Notes under the pieces: model-generated
What the model was told of the DNA's origin: nothing
Database searches by the model: none
What the model saw: the letters and a program-made list of their open reading frames with translations, nothing else
Shown: positions 33,077 to 42,663 of the stretch, piece by piece
Layout of the letters: every line of letters begins with the position of its first letter
Position numbering within the stretch: position 1 is the stretch's first letter
Assembly (NCBI GenBank): GCA_945903265.1
Contig: CAMDNQ010000020.1
Location: 1 to 59,927 of the forward strand
DNA from: Candidatus Sulfopaludibacter sp. SbA3
GTDB lineage: Bacteria; Acidobacteriota; Vicinamibacteria; Vicinamibacterales; UBA2999
DNA: 59,927 nt
Direction: 5' to 3'
Program-made: the position numbers and the translations under genes

Positions 33077-34870
33077 TTAGTTCGCGACATTCCCGGCAAT
33101 GTGAATCCCGTCGCTGTTGCGTACCACGACCGGCTGCGTGAAATCGGCGGTGAGCTGCGCCTGCTCCACCTGCGCGACACCCACCATCGGCAGACCGGGC
33201 CGCCGGTTGTGCCGCTCGATGACGTTGTCGCGGATGCTGCCGCCCAGGATGCTCGACACCCAGATGCCGGAGCGGCCTGAGTCTGAAATGCGATTGCCGG
33301 CGATCGTGATGCCGGTATTGACGCGAGCGGTCACGAATCGTCCCGAGACCGCCGACGCGACGGAGATGCCACCGAGCGCGGCAAAGGATCCCGTCGCGAT
33401 CGTGCCGACGCCAATCGGGTGCTCGATGACATTCCCGAGAATCTGAATGTCGTGCGAGGGCGGGACCGCGAACCCGGGAACCTGCATCGCCTGCCAGATG
33501 ACGATGCCCCCGGACGTGGTGCGCCGAACGATGTTGTTGCGCACGATGACGCCCCGCGGCCCGGCGATGTAGATGCCGCGGGCGAACTGGACGTCCTCGA
33601 TCAGGTTGTGTTCGACGACCGTTCCTTCGCCGCGCGCGGCGGCACTCGCAAGCACCAGCCCGGAGCTCGCGGCGACCGCGGGCAACCCACGATCGAATTC
33701 CAGACGCACGGTTCCTTCGGATACGACCGGCGCCCCGTAGGCCGGGTCCTGCGAAAGGATCGTGCCGCCGGTGAGCTCCGCCGCGGTCGTGAAATGCACG
33801 AGCGACATGGCCAGCCCGTTCTCGAACGTGGTGTTGGCCTTGCGCCGCACGGTCAGGCGGTTTGGGACAGGCGACTCGAGCACCGACGCCATGAACGTGG
33901 AGTTCACCGCAATCGCATCGTCCATTGTGCGCCGCACCTCGCAGTGGCGGATGATGCTGCCCGCCTGCACCAGTGTGAGGTTAAGCCCGTCGGCGTTCGC
34001 GCTGATTAACCGGGAGGTCCCTGGCCTCGGGATGACGCGCGTGCGTTCGAGGCGGGCGGCGCCGACGCGAATGAACAGGATCGCCATGGAGGGGCTGGCG
34101 TACACGTCGACGTCTTCGAACGCGATATCGCGGCCGCCGTCGATACGAACCGCCGTGCCCTGCTCTCCTCGGCCGAGAATGACCAGCGTGTCTCCCGGGA
34201 GGATCCGCGCGAGCGCCGCGGGCTCGCTCTGATAGCCATCCGCCGACGCCTGGAGCGTCGCCGCGCCAATGGATCGTTCGATGCCGAATCGTCCCGTATC
34301 GGGCACGACGGCGCCGTTACGGAACGCAAGGCCAAACAGCGGCGGCGCCTCCCCGTTCGGCGTGCGGACGTCGTTGAAGTCCGTCGCGTTTCGAAACCCG
34401 GCCAGCGGCTCGAACCGGATCGTCCGCGCCGACGGCGTGACGGCGGCAACCGTCACCTGCGTGAAGGGGAGGTCGAGAAAGTCGACGGTGAAACCCGAAA
34501 ACGTGATGCGTTCCGAGTCCACCACCTGCATGGCGAAGAGCGCGTACGGGTTCTTGAAGAAGAAGTGTGCGCCGGCAAACGCGAACGCGACATCCCGCAA
34601 ATTCGCGAGATAGATATATCGCCCGTTCGTCTGGGTTGTCAGAAAGTAGTAGTTGCCGGGGTCGAGCGTGACACGAGTGATCCCGCGCTGCCGCACGTAG
34701 TCGACGGCCGCCTGGAATAGCGGACGCGCATCCAGGTCCGATCGGTCTGGCTCGATGTTCGAGGCCGCGACCCCGAGCCGCACAAGATCCTGGCTGAGAT
34801 TGAGGCCCTGGGCCGCCGAGGGGACGGCCCAGGACACGACGACGATCGCCGGAATCAGAAGACGGAACAT
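33077..34870 (-). CDS. Secreted right-handed beta-helix protein
   Basis: About 597 residues. A signal peptide (MFRLLIPAIVVVSWAVPSAA) is followed by a pectate-lyase-like N-terminal segment (PLFQAAVDYVRQRGITRVTL, typical of Pectate_lyase_3). A long run of beta-helix coils follows, such as IEDVQFARGIYIAGPRGVIV, then VRNNIVRRTTSGGIVI and IAGNRISDSGRSGIWVSSIL. The fold suits polysaccharide binding or cleavage, but no catalytic residues can be assigned. ATG 34870 is chosen as the start because it begins the signal peptide; a longer frame to 34972 overlaps the NHL gene. Confidence 0.82.
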   Translation of the reverse strand: MFRLLIPAIVVVSWAVPSAAQGLNLSQDLVRLGVAASNIEPDRSDLDARPLFQAAVDYVRQRGITRVTLDPGNYYFLTTQTNGRYIYLANLRDVAFAFAGAHFFFKNPYALFAMQVVDSERITFSGFTVDFLDLPFTQVTVAAVTPSARTIRFEPLAGFRNATDFNDVRTPNGEAPPLFGLAFRNGAVVPDTGRFGIERSIGAATLQASADGYQSEPAALARILPGDTLVILGRGEQGTAVRIDGGRDIAFEDVDVYASPSMAILFIRVGAARLERTRVIPRPGTSRLISANADGLNLTLVQAGSIIRHCEVRRTMDDAIAVNSTFMASVLESPVPNRLTVRRKANTTFENGLAMSLVHFTTAAELTGGTILSQDPAYGAPVVSEGTVRLEFDRGLPAVAASSGLVLASAAARGEGTVVEHNLIEDVQFARGIYIAGPRGVIVRNNIVRRTTSGGIVIWQAMQVPGFAVPPSHDIQILGNVIEHPIGVGTIATGSFAALGGISVASAVSGRFVTARVNTGITIAGNRISDSGRSGIWVSSILGGSIRDNVIERHNRRPGLPMVGVAQVEQAQLTADFTQPVVVRNSDGIHIAGNVAN

Positions 34871-34892
34871 GCTTCTGATTACCTCGGCGCGT

Positions 34893-36182
34893 TTACTTCC
34901 AGGCCGAATAGACGTGGCGACCAACCAGGTACTCCGGGTTGGCGCCCTGGCGCGGCGCGAACTTCTGCACACCGCTGCGGCCGACCGCCGCCAGGTACAG
35001 GTTCTGTTCCTGATCGACGCTCATACCGTGCACGCCCCACAGCGCACCCGGATGCGCGCCCAGACTGCCCCACGAGTACACGAGCCGGCCGTCAGCCGTG
35101 AAGCGCGCGAGCTTCTGCGCGACCTGGTCGAAGACCCAGATCTTGCGGTCGGCGTCGATCTGTACGAAATGCAGGTTCGCGCGATCCCACGTGAGCGACC
35201 ACATGCGCAGGAACTTGCCGTTCTCGTCGAAGATCTGAATCCGGCGGTTGTTGCGATCGTTGACGTACACCTCGCGGGTTTCGGGATCGACCGCGACGCC
35301 GTGCACGTTGTTGAAGTAGCCGGGCCGTGTTTCCTTGCCCGCCTCGCCCGCCTGGCCCCACGCGGTGAGGTAGTTGCCGTCCTTGTCGAACTTCACGACA
35401 CGGGTGTTCAGGTAGCCGTCGGCTACGTAAAAGCTGCCGTCGGTCTGGAACGCCATGAACGTCGGACGATAGAAGTGCTTCTCGTCGGACGCGTGGACGT
35501 TCGGCTCGCCGATCGTCTGCACGAGCGTCTTCCCGTCGTTGGTGAATTTGAAGATCGCGTGACGGAAGTCGTCGACGACGTAGACGTGCTTCTCGGGATC
35601 GTACGGGCTGATGTACACCGAGTGCGGCCTGCGCAGCATCTTGTCCCACTGCGACCAGGTCTCGACGATGTCGCCCGCGCGATTGAAGATGACGATGCAG
35701 TTGGCCCACAGGAAGTCGACGCCGGCCTGACCTGCGTCGGAGTCGTCGCCTACCTTGCCGTTGACTTCGAGCGCTCCGGGGGGGCTGGCCTGCGTGGCGT
35801 TGCGAAGCAGGTTCATGACCGGGAACTGCAGGCTGGGCGCCACGTTCCCTAACGGCACCGGCTTCACGCCGGGCAGGACGGGCAGCTGTCCGCGCTGAAT
35901 GTAGAGCACGCGGTCCGGGCTCTCCGCGAAGACGCCCTGGCCGGCGCCGAACGTCCACTTCTCGTTGCCGGGAATCGTGCTGAGATCCTTCGGCCATCCT
36001 TCGACAACGTTGTACGGACCGGTATGGTCGAGCGACCCGATGTCACCCGGGACCGCCGCGGCCGGGTTATCGAAGCCTTCTTCTCCCTGACCCTCCAGAG
36101 GGGCCTGCTTGTTGGACACGACATACCCGCCGAGAAACGCCACGAGGATGGCGGCCGTAATGACTAATGATCGCTTGGACAT
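34893..36182 (-). CDS. NHL-repeat (six-bladed beta-propeller) secreted protein
   Basis: About 429 residues with an N-terminal hydrophobic anchor or signal (LVITAAILVAFLGGYVVSN). NHL-type blades include PHSVYISPYDPEKHVYVVDD, PTFMAFQTDGSFYVADGYLN, VHGVAVDPETREVYVNDRNN and WGVHGMSVDQEQNLYLAAVG. The arrangement resembles peptidylglycine-lyase-like propellers, but the enzymatic Zn/Ca sites cannot be confirmed. A strong AGGAG ribosome-binding site lies 7 nt before ATG 36182, fixing that start. It diverges from the TonB receptor at 36255 and lies 22 bp upstream of the beta-helix gene, probably as one unit. Confidence 0.85.
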   Translation of the reverse strand: MSKRSLVITAAILVAFLGGYVVSNKQAPLEGQGEEGFDNPAAAVPGDIGSLDHTGPYNVVEGWPKDLSTIPGNEKWTFGAGQGVFAESPDRVLYIQRGQLPVLPGVKPVPLGNVAPSLQFPVMNLLRNATQASPPGALEVNGKVGDDSDAGQAGVDFLWANCIVIFNRAGDIVETWSQWDKMLRRPHSVYISPYDPEKHVYVVDDFRHAIFKFTNDGKTLVQTIGEPNVHASDEKHFYRPTFMAFQTDGSFYVADGYLNTRVVKFDKDGNYLTAWGQAGEAGKETRPGYFNNVHGVAVDPETREVYVNDRNNRRIQIFDENGKFLRMWSLTWDRANLHFVQIDADRKIWVFDQVAQKLARFTADGRLVYSWGSLGAHPGALWGVHGMSVDQEQNLYLAAVGRSGVQKFAPRQGANPEYLVGRHVYSAWK

Positions 36183-36254
36183 TTGATCTCCTTCTGCTGG
36201 CTGCGAGGGCCGAATGTTAGGAGATTCCACTCCGGGAAGTCATCATTAATTCAT

Positions 36255-38684
36255 ATGGCGAAATCACTCATCCTTTTGCTGGTCCTCTTATCCCCCGCCA
36301 GCGCTTTCGCACAGGGCACGGCCGTCCTTTCGGGGCGCGTACTCGACATGCGCGACGACGCCCCGGTCGGCTTTGCGACCATCGTCATCGAGAACGCCGC
36401 GGGTCAGCCGCTGTCAGGCGCGCTTGCCGGTGAAAACGGCCGCTTCCTGGTGCAGGGGCTGGCCACCGGCTCGTACACCATTCGGATCACGTTTCCCGGC
36501 TTCCTCGAAGCGGAGGCGGACGTGGTGGTCAGTCCCCTGAACCAGACGTACGACCTGGGCGACATCCGCCTCCCGCGCATCGCGGGCGTCGAGGAACAAG
36601 TCACGGTCACCGCCGAGGCCATCCGGGCTGCCGGTATCGACACGCAGGTGTTCACGCTTGGCGATGGCCCCGTCCAGTCGACCGGCACCATGCTCGACGC
36701 GATGAAGAACCTTCCAGGGGTGACCGTCGATCAGGAAGGCAAGGTCTCCCTGCGCGGCAGCGACAAGGTCGCCATCCTGATCGACGGGCGACAGTCGAGC
36801 CTGACCGGATTCGGTACGCAGCGTGGTCTGGACAGCATCTCGGCGGCGAACATCGAGGCGATCGAGATCATCAACAACCCGTCCGCGCGCTTCGACGCCG
36901 CCGGCATGGCGGGCATCATCAACATCATCTACAAGAAACAGCAGCAACTCGGATGGTCCGGGGATATCGGCTTCGCGCTCGGAGTGGGGCAGTTCACGAG
37001 ACAGCGCCGCGACCTGCCAACCGATGTGGGTCTTCCACATAATCGCGGCAGCTTCACGAACAACGAGAAGCTGATTCCGAGCGTGAACCTGAATTACCGC
37101 ACGCCGCGGACGCGCACGTTCATGCAGGGCGATTTCACGCTCCAGGATCGGCTGCCAAACAACGAGTTCACCACGCGTTTTTACGACGACGGCCGCGTCA
37201 TCGAGTCGCAGGTGCCGGAAAACCGCGAGCAGTACATCTATACGATCCGCGGCGGGTCCGACCTCACCCTCAACAGCAACAACACCCTGACCCTGTCCGG
37301 AGTCCACAACTACGAGCACCACGTCGACATCGCGCAGGTGCCATTCATCCTCCAGCCGGCCGGCCAGTTCGAGCGCCTCTGGTTCTGGCGCGAAAGCGAA
37401 GGCACCGGTTTCACGAACGCCAATGTCGACCTGACGCACAGGTTCGGCGCGCCCGGTCATGAGCTCGGCGTCACCCTCCAGTTCACGCGCGGCAAGGAAG
37501 ACGAAGCGTATTTCCTGAACGAGGAATCGCCCATCCGCGTCGGCACCGACGACACGCACATCATCGCCATCGAAAACACGCTGCCGCTCAACATCGACTA
37601 CACGCGGCCGCTGGCCACCGGCCGCATCGAATTCGGCACCAAGCTTCAGCGGCGCTGGATTCCTGTGACGTACACGGTGCGTCGAGGCGTCCAGAGCGTG
37701 ATTTACGAGGGCCTGGGTGAAACCTCGGACTGGGACGAGAACATCTTCGCGGGCTACGCCAACCTGGTGCGCATTACGCCGCGCTACACGCTCGAGGGCG
37801 GCGTGCGGCTGGAGGAGACGCAGGTCTCATACACGATTCCCGCGGAGAACATCTATTACCCGGGGAGCGATAAGTACAACTACTTCAGCGTGTTCCCGAA
37901 TGCCAAGCTGACGGTGAACCTGACCAGCGCAAACCGGCTGACGGCGGCGTACAACCGGCGCGTCGACCGTCCAGGGGAACCGGAGCTCCGCATCTTCCCC
38001 AAGTACGACGACCCTGAAATTCTCAAAGTGGGGAACCCGTTCCTCCGCCCCCAGTTCACCCATGCGTACGAGGCGGGGGTCGCGCGCTCATGGACGGGCG
38101 GAACGGCCAGCACCGCCGTCTACCGCCGCGACGTCAGCGATGCGTTCATGCGGATCTTTGCGATCGACAACTCGAATCCCAACTACGACATTGTCAACCG
38201 CATCTTCGAGAACGCCGGCAATTTCCGTCAGACCGGCGTCCAGCTGACGGCGTCCCAGGAGATTGCCCGGCCGTGGCGGATGACCGGCAGCGTGAACTGG
38301 TTCCAGAACGACATCGACGCGCTCGAGACGATCCTGTTCTTCCCGACGAGACGGACGTTTACCCTGTCCGGTTCGAAGGACAACACCTGGGACATGACGC
38401 TCAACAACCGCTTCGTCCTGCCCCGCGGGGTCGAGCTGCAGGCGAATTACATCCGGTACGCGTCGCGGAACGTGGCGCAGGGGCGCGAACGGGCCCGTTC
38501 GTCGCTCGATTTTTCCGCCAAGAAGCTCGTCATGAACGATCGGGCCGAGGTCGTCTTTACCTTTACCGACATCTTCAACGACTTCGCGCTCCAGCACGAG
38601 ATCACCGGCAACGGCTTCACGGCGCTCTACCAGAACTTCCTGGAGACGCAGATCGCGACCCTCGCCCTGAGATATAGGTTCTGA
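36255..38684 (+). CDS. TonB-dependent receptor / outer-membrane beta-barrel protein, intact
   Basis: A 809-residue receptor with a signal peptide (LVLLSPASAFAQ). A CarboxypepD_reg domain (GTAVLSGRVLDMRDDAPVGF) is followed by a plug with VTVDQEGKVSLRGSDKVAIL and IEIINNPSARFDAAGMAGII. The barrel is of the OMP_b-brl_3 class, with the FNDFALQHEITG region near the end and a terminal strand ending LALRYRF. The substrate is unknown. It is the only TonB receptor of its 22-38 kb neighbourhood with an uninterrupted frame. Start chosen at the signal-peptide ATG; no ribosome-binding site is obvious. Confidence 0.88.
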   Translation: MAKSLILLLVLLSPASAFAQGTAVLSGRVLDMRDDAPVGFATIVIENAAGQPLSGALAGENGRFLVQGLATGSYTIRITFPGFLEAEADVVVSPLNQTYDLGDIRLPRIAGVEEQVTVTAEAIRAAGIDTQVFTLGDGPVQSTGTMLDAMKNLPGVTVDQEGKVSLRGSDKVAILIDGRQSSLTGFGTQRGLDSISAANIEAIEIINNPSARFDAAGMAGIINIIYKKQQQLGWSGDIGFALGVGQFTRQRRDLPTDVGLPHNRGSFTNNEKLIPSVNLNYRTPRTRTFMQGDFTLQDRLPNNEFTTRFYDDGRVIESQVPENREQYIYTIRGGSDLTLNSNNTLTLSGVHNYEHHVDIAQVPFILQPAGQFERLWFWRESEGTGFTNANVDLTHRFGAPGHELGVTLQFTRGKEDEAYFLNEESPIRVGTDDTHIIAIENTLPLNIDYTRPLATGRIEFGTKLQRRWIPVTYTVRRGVQSVIYEGLGETSDWDENIFAGYANLVRITPRYTLEGGVRLEETQVSYTIPAENIYYPGSDKYNYFSVFPNAKLTVNLTSANRLTAAYNRRVDRPGEPELRIFPKYDDPEILKVGNPFLRPQFTHAYEAGVARSWTGGTASTAVYRRDVSDAFMRIFAIDNSNPNYDIVNRIFENAGNFRQTGVQLTASQEIARPWRMTGSVNWFQNDIDALETILFFPTRRTFTLSGSKDNTWDMTLNNRFVLPRGVELQANYIRYASRNVAQGRERARSSLDFSAKKLVMNDRAEVVFTFTDIFNDFALQHEITGNGFTALYQNFLETQIATLALRYRF

Positions 38685-38730
38685 GGATTCGTGGCACACT
38701 GACGGCCGCCAACAGCAGGAGGAGAACGAC

Positions 38731-39927
38731 ATGAGATTTCGTCTCGCGGGATGGGGATTCGCGGTAGCCGGCGCGCTCGCGTCTGGCGGCGTTTGGAGCG
38801 ACGTCGTGCTGGCGCAGAACGTGCCGGCACAGTTCGTCGTCAGCGGCAAAGCCGCCGAACAGATTCAGGACTTCACCACCATCAACCTGGCGACGGCACA
38901 GCGCATCGCCGAGGCGTGCCAGAGGCTGGCCGTCGAGCAGAAGGTCGCGATCAGCATCTACGTGCTCGACAACGACGGCAACCACGTCTACATGGACCGC
39001 ATGGATGGCCAGGGTTACCTGAACATCGTCACCGCCGAGATGAAGGCGCGGACGGCGTTGATGGAGCGCGGACCGAGCAAGACCGTCATGAACCGCGTGC
39101 GCCGTAACCCGAATGACGAACTGCAGCGCATCCAGCTCGGGATGTTCCCGAACTCCGGCGGTCTGCCGATCGTCGTCAACAAGCAGCTCATTGGCGTCAT
39201 GGGCATCGGCGGCTCTGCGCCGCGTGTGCCGGTGTGGAGCGACGAGATCTGCGGCCACAAGGCGATGCAGGAAGTGCTCGGCGCCGCCAACGTCGCGCCG
39301 CTCATCGAGGATGTGCCGAACCAGCCGGCCGCCGCGCCCGCGAACCCCGCGCCCGTCCCGCGCTTTGCGTCGGCCACCATGCCGAAGACGAGCGTCTCGA
39401 ACCCCGCGTGGGTCGTGGGCGGCAGCGGCGCGACCAACATCTACGACGGCAACCAGATTTCGCTGTCGGCCGCGAAGAACGTCGCGCGCGTCTGCCGCGA
39501 GTTCGCGGCGGCGAAGGGCGGCAGCATGTCGCTCTACATCATCGACACGCACGGTGAGCTGGTACACATGGAGCGGATGGACGGCCAGGTGTTCAACAAC
39601 ATCCGGACCGCGCTCCTCAAGGCGCAGACGTCGCTGCAGTCGCGCGTGCCGACGTCGGTCTACACGGCGCAGGGGCGCAACAACCCCGGCGGCCTGAACC
39701 GCACGATCGCGCAGTACGACTTCTTCACGAACTCGGGCGGCATGCCGATCGTGGTCGATGGCCAGATGATCGGCGCGATTGGCGTCGGCGGTGGCGCAGG
39801 TGGCGGCGGCGACGAGAACTGCGCCATCGAGGGGCTGAAGGCGACGTTCGGCGAGCACGTCACGCTGCCGGTTTACCCGGCGGCGGCGCCCGCGCCGACG
39901 TCGACGACGTCCGGCGCGACGCGCTGA
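38731..39927 (+). CDS. Exported tandem GlcG/HbpS (heme-binding) protein
   Basis: A 398-residue protein with a signal peptide (about 1-29) and two GlcG/HbpS (DUF336) domains. The first (about 45-195) has NLATAQRIAEACQRLAVEQK and MFPNSGGLPIVVNKQLIGVM. The second (about 235-385) has SLSAAKNVARVCREFAAAKG and FFTNSGGMPIVVDGQMIGAI. A Pro/Ala linker (about 205-220) joins them. Family members bind heme or act in glycolate or aldehyde pathways; heme binding here is inferred. Spacing to an AGGAGGAG ribosome-binding site is excellent. The internal duplication is unusual for a family normally of one domain. Confidence 0.85.
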   Translation: MRFRLAGWGFAVAGALASGGVWSDVVLAQNVPAQFVVSGKAAEQIQDFTTINLATAQRIAEACQRLAVEQKVAISIYVLDNDGNHVYMDRMDGQGYLNIVTAEMKARTALMERGPSKTVMNRVRRNPNDELQRIQLGMFPNSGGLPIVVNKQLIGVMGIGGSAPRVPVWSDEICGHKAMQEVLGAANVAPLIEDVPNQPAAAPANPAPVPRFASATMPKTSVSNPAWVVGGSGATNIYDGNQISLSAAKNVARVCREFAAAKGGSMSLYIIDTHGELVHMERMDGQVFNNIRTALLKAQTSLQSRVPTSVYTAQGRNNPGGLNRTIAQYDFFTNSGGMPIVVDGQMIGAIGVGGGAGGGGDENCAIEGLKATFGEHVTLPVYPAAAPAPTSTTSGATR

Positions 39928-39946
39928 CCTGCTGAGAGCGGCGCGA

Positions 39947-40624
39947 CTACCGGAAGAATTCGAGTCGCGCTTCCCTGAAGAACACCGGGTTGAGCGGCGC
40001 CAGTGAAATGGGGCCGTTCATCCCGAGCACCGCAATCTGAATCCGCTCGCCGGGTTTGACCGCATCGCTGACCACGACCCGGTTCGGCATGTTGAATCCC
40101 ATCACGAGGTTGGGGCTCGGCTTGCCGACCGCGCGCGGCAGCTGCCCGTTCACCCACACCTCCGCGTAGTCATCGAACACGATGTGAAAGACGGCGAGCG
40201 CGCCGGCCGTGTTGAACGCGCCGATCCGCTCAGGCATCGTCAGCGTGATGCGGTACCACGTCATGAAGACCCCGCCGCCGCCAATCCGGTCGGCCAGCGC
40301 TTTGGCCTCGATCGCCGGCCACGCGGAATCATCGAATCCGGCATCACCCGCCTTCGGACGGAGGTCGTACGACACCTTCCAGCGTCCCGCGTTCGCGCGC
40401 GGAGGTGCCTCGACAATCTGCGCGTCCATGTTCCGCCACTGACCGCCGAACGCCGCAACGCCTTCCGACGTCATGAGATCCACACTGTGGGCCGGCGCGC
40501 CGGTCGGCGCCACCTTCGGCGCTGGGGCTGGCGTCGCGGCCGGTGCGGGCGGTGCCGGTTGCTGTGCGGCCGCAATCGGAATCACGCACAGGGCGATGAG
40601 CGGAACGGAGAGTCCAATTCGCAT
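39947..40624 (-). CDS. Secreted protein with a jelly-roll (galactose-binding-like) domain
   Basis: A 225-residue protein with a signal peptide (ALCVIPIAAAQ) and a Pro/Ala-rich linker. The beta-sandwich domain includes GDAGFDDSAWPAIEAK, FMTWYRITLTMP and YAEVWVNGQLPRAVG. These match the sugar-binding N-terminal jelly-roll of GH2-type enzymes, here without a catalytic domain. It may bind a glycan outside the cytoplasm. TAGCAT stands 6 nt before the ATG. The sodium symporter gene lies immediately upstream on the same strand. Confidence 0.7.
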   Translation of the reverse strand: MRIGLSVPLIALCVIPIAAAQQPAPPAPAATPAPAPKVAPTGAPAHSVDLMTSEGVAAFGGQWRNMDAQIVEAPPRANAGRWKVSYDLRPKAGDAGFDDSAWPAIEAKALADRIGGGGVFMTWYRITLTMPERIGAFNTAGALAVFHIVFDDYAEVWVNGQLPRAVGKPSPNLVMGFNMPNRVVVSDAVKPGERIQIAVLGMNGPISLAPLNPVFFREARLEFFR

Positions 40625-40630
40625 GGCGCG

Positions 40631-40636
40631 ATGCTA
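40631..40636 (-). promoter_or_regulatory. -10-like box TAGCAT, 6 nt before the jelly-roll protein start
   Basis: On the minus strand TAGCAT is followed by CGCGCC and ATG (40624). The box overlaps the stop codon of the upstream symporter gene. Confidence 0.45.
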
Positions 40637-42013
40637 CATCACGTGTTCGCGGGCAGGCGTACCGAGGCTCCCCACCCCATACAGAACGGCGGCGCTGGCC
40701 AGCGAGGTCAGGAACGGGTACGGCAGCTGGAACGCACTGGCTCCGGCGTAGCTCGCCAATCCTCCGACCAGCGCCATCGTGGCGGCGGCGGGACCGCCGA
40801 ATCTGGTGAACAGGCCGAACGACACCACGACGAGCGTGCCGGCCGTTCCGAATGACGAGGACTCTTCGACCAGTTCGGCAACCCCTCGTCCCCCGAGCGC
40901 CAGGTACAAAGACACGCCTCCGAACACCAGGACGCCGATTCGCGCAAGGCGCAGTTTGATGCGATCGTCGGTGACCTTGAACATGGGCCCGACGATGTTG
41001 TGGGCGGCAAGACCGCCGGCCACGAGCAGAATCGTATCGACGGTGGAGAGCACCGCCGAGATCAGGGCGCCGAGAAAGATCACATACCCGGCCGTCGGAA
41101 GTGTCGCGAGGGCCAGCGCAGGCAGAAACTGTTCGGCATCCGCGAGGTCAGGCACGAGCCCGGCCGCGATGAGACCGAGGAACACCGGGATGACGCCGAT
41201 CAGGACGTACAGGCCTCCGGCGATGACCGCGCCGTTCCGCGCCACTTCAGGACTCCGCGCGGCGATCACGCGGCTCAGGAGCTCCACCGCCACCACGCTC
41301 CCCGCAATCGGGATCGCGTATTCCTCCAGTAGTCCAAGGAACGTCGGCGTGACATCGGGACCGACCAGCGAGATGCGCGAGAGATCAATGCCGGATACAG
41401 CCGCCATGAATCCGCCCTGATTACTGACGACGACTACGGCGAGAAGCACCAGGCCGAGAATGAGAACCAGGCCCTGAATCAGGTCGGTGATCGCGTCGGC
41501 GAGAAGTCCGCCGAGCACGGTGTACCCGATGCAAAACGCTGCCGCAACGACAATGGCGGTGTCGATGTTGAAACTGGTGACCGTCGTCAGGACCTGACCG
41601 AAGCCGCGGAGCTGCGCCGCGGCCCAGAGGATGCCCGGGGGAATGAGCATCACGGCGGCGAGCTTCTCCACCCGGCTGTCGAAGCGCACACGGAAGAAGT
41701 CGGCCATCGTCGTCAGCTTCAGGCGCCAGATCGGCACCGCGAAGATGACGCCGGTGAGCATCAGCGTGAGGCCGTAGGCAAACGGCTCCGCGGTGGTGAA
41801 CGAGAACCCCTGCTCGTAGGCGCGACCGGCCGACGCGATGCACGTCTCGGCGCCGAACCATGTCGCGAAGATTGAGAAGATGGTGAGCGGATATCCGAGC
41901 CTGCGGCCTGCGACCAGGTAGTCGGATTCCGTGTGAATCTTGGGCGCCAGCCACGCGCCAATAGCCAGCTGGATAGCCAGGTAGCCGACGAGCGCCAGCA
42001 GGACCCCGTTCAC
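40634..42013 (-). CDS. Sodium:solute symporter family transporter
   Basis: A 459-residue integral membrane protein with about 12-13 membrane segments. It has the SSS-family fold: VGYLAIQLAIGAWLAPKIHT at the N-terminus, then ESDYLVAGRRLGY, FSIFATWFGAETCIASAGRA and a Na-site-like FLGALISAVLSTVDTILLVA. It moves a small organic solute with sodium across the inner membrane; sugars, amino acids or carboxylates are all possible. The start is GTG at 42013. It precedes the jelly-roll protein on the same strand, hinting at a glycan-related solute. Confidence 0.85.
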   Translation of the reverse strand: MNGVLLALVGYLAIQLAIGAWLAPKIHTESDYLVAGRRLGYPLTIFSIFATWFGAETCIASAGRAYEQGFSFTTAEPFAYGLTLMLTGVIFAVPIWRLKLTTMADFFRVRFDSRVEKLAAVMLIPPGILWAAAQLRGFGQVLTTVTSFNIDTAIVVAAAFCIGYTVLGGLLADAITDLIQGLVLILGLVLLAVVVVSNQGGFMAAVSGIDLSRISLVGPDVTPTFLGLLEEYAIPIAGSVVAVELLSRVIAARSPEVARNGAVIAGGLYVLIGVIPVFLGLIAAGLVPDLADAEQFLPALALATLPTAGYVIFLGALISAVLSTVDTILLVAGGLAAHNIVGPMFKVTDDRIKLRLARIGVLVFGGVSLYLALGGRGVAELVEESSSFGTAGTLVVVSFGLFTRFGGPAAATMALVGGLASYAGASAFQLPYPFLTSLASAAVLYGVGSLGTPAREHVM

Positions 42014-42140
42014 GACGCGCCCCTGAGCATGAGCGGCGCCATCGTATATCGAGGGTCGTTCAATTCACGAGCTGAGAGCGAGCGGTGAATCCCTGAAAGG
42101 AAGGGCCCGGTGTGAAAGCCTACCGGGCACTCACGGGGGG

Positions 42141-42329
42141 CTAGACGACCGCTGGAGGCAGTTTCTCTTTCTGCTCCGAGTGGGAGGTTGAATACGTTCG
42201 CTGCACCTTTGCTTCGAGCGCGGCCCGTCCGTTCGCCGGTGCTGCCGCAATCCGCGCGCGCAGCTTATTCCGCTTTTTCGCCCGGTGCTGACGTAGATGT
42301 ATGTCGGTGTGTCGATGGCTTGCACTCAT
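42141..42329 (-). CDS. Small basic protein (DUF6800-like)
   Basis: A 62-residue, strongly basic protein beginning SASHRHTDIHLRQHRAKKRN and continuing KLRARIAAA. The RRxRRxKLxKLRAR-like N-terminus resembles short proteins found across several phyla and may bind nucleic acid or a ribosome-like partner. The ATG at 42329 has GAGGAG eight bases upstream, better than the in-frame ATG at 42353. No partner gene is evident. Confidence 0.55.
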   Translation of the reverse strand: MSASHRHTDIHLRQHRAKKRNKLRARIAAAPANGRAALEAKVQRTYSTSHSEQKEKLPPAVV

Positions 42330-42446
42330 GATCACGCTCCTCGAAGCAAGCATACCTCGCCGATGTTCCCGTCAGCTGTTCACAACAGCTCACTGAATCC
42401 GTACCCGCCCGGCCGGCGACGGGGACCATCACGAGCCCGTCATCGG

Positions 42447-42611
42447 CTAGGACCGAGGCTGTCCGGGTTTCTGGCTGCCGAGACCGGGATCGTCGCTCGG
42501 CTTTTCGGTTCCCATGCCTTCCTTACCGGACTTGCCGGCGCCGGCATTGCCGCCGCTGTTCCCTTCGCGAGGTTGATCTTTCTTCTCTTTGTCAGTCTCT
42601 TGATTCGGCAT
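42447..42611 (-). CDS. Small hydrophilic Gly/Lys-rich protein, 54 residues
   Basis: Reads from ATG at 42611 to TAG at 42447. The sequence starts MPNQETDKEKKDQPREGNSG and ends LGSQKPGQPRS, and is rich in G, K, D and P with no hydrophobic segment. A clear GGAGG stands 5 bases before the ATG. The composition and the periodic G-K-x-G-K motifs look like a disordered small protein rather than a random frame. The overlapping Arg/Ala-rich frames on both strands are much less protein-like. Confidence 0.6.
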   Translation of the reverse strand: MPNQETDKEKKDQPREGNSGGNAGAGKSGKEGMGTEKPSDDPGLGSQKPGQPRS

Positions 42612-42663
42612 CGCGCCTCCATTGACTACTTTTTACGGATTGAATCGAGCCTCACAGCCGCGA

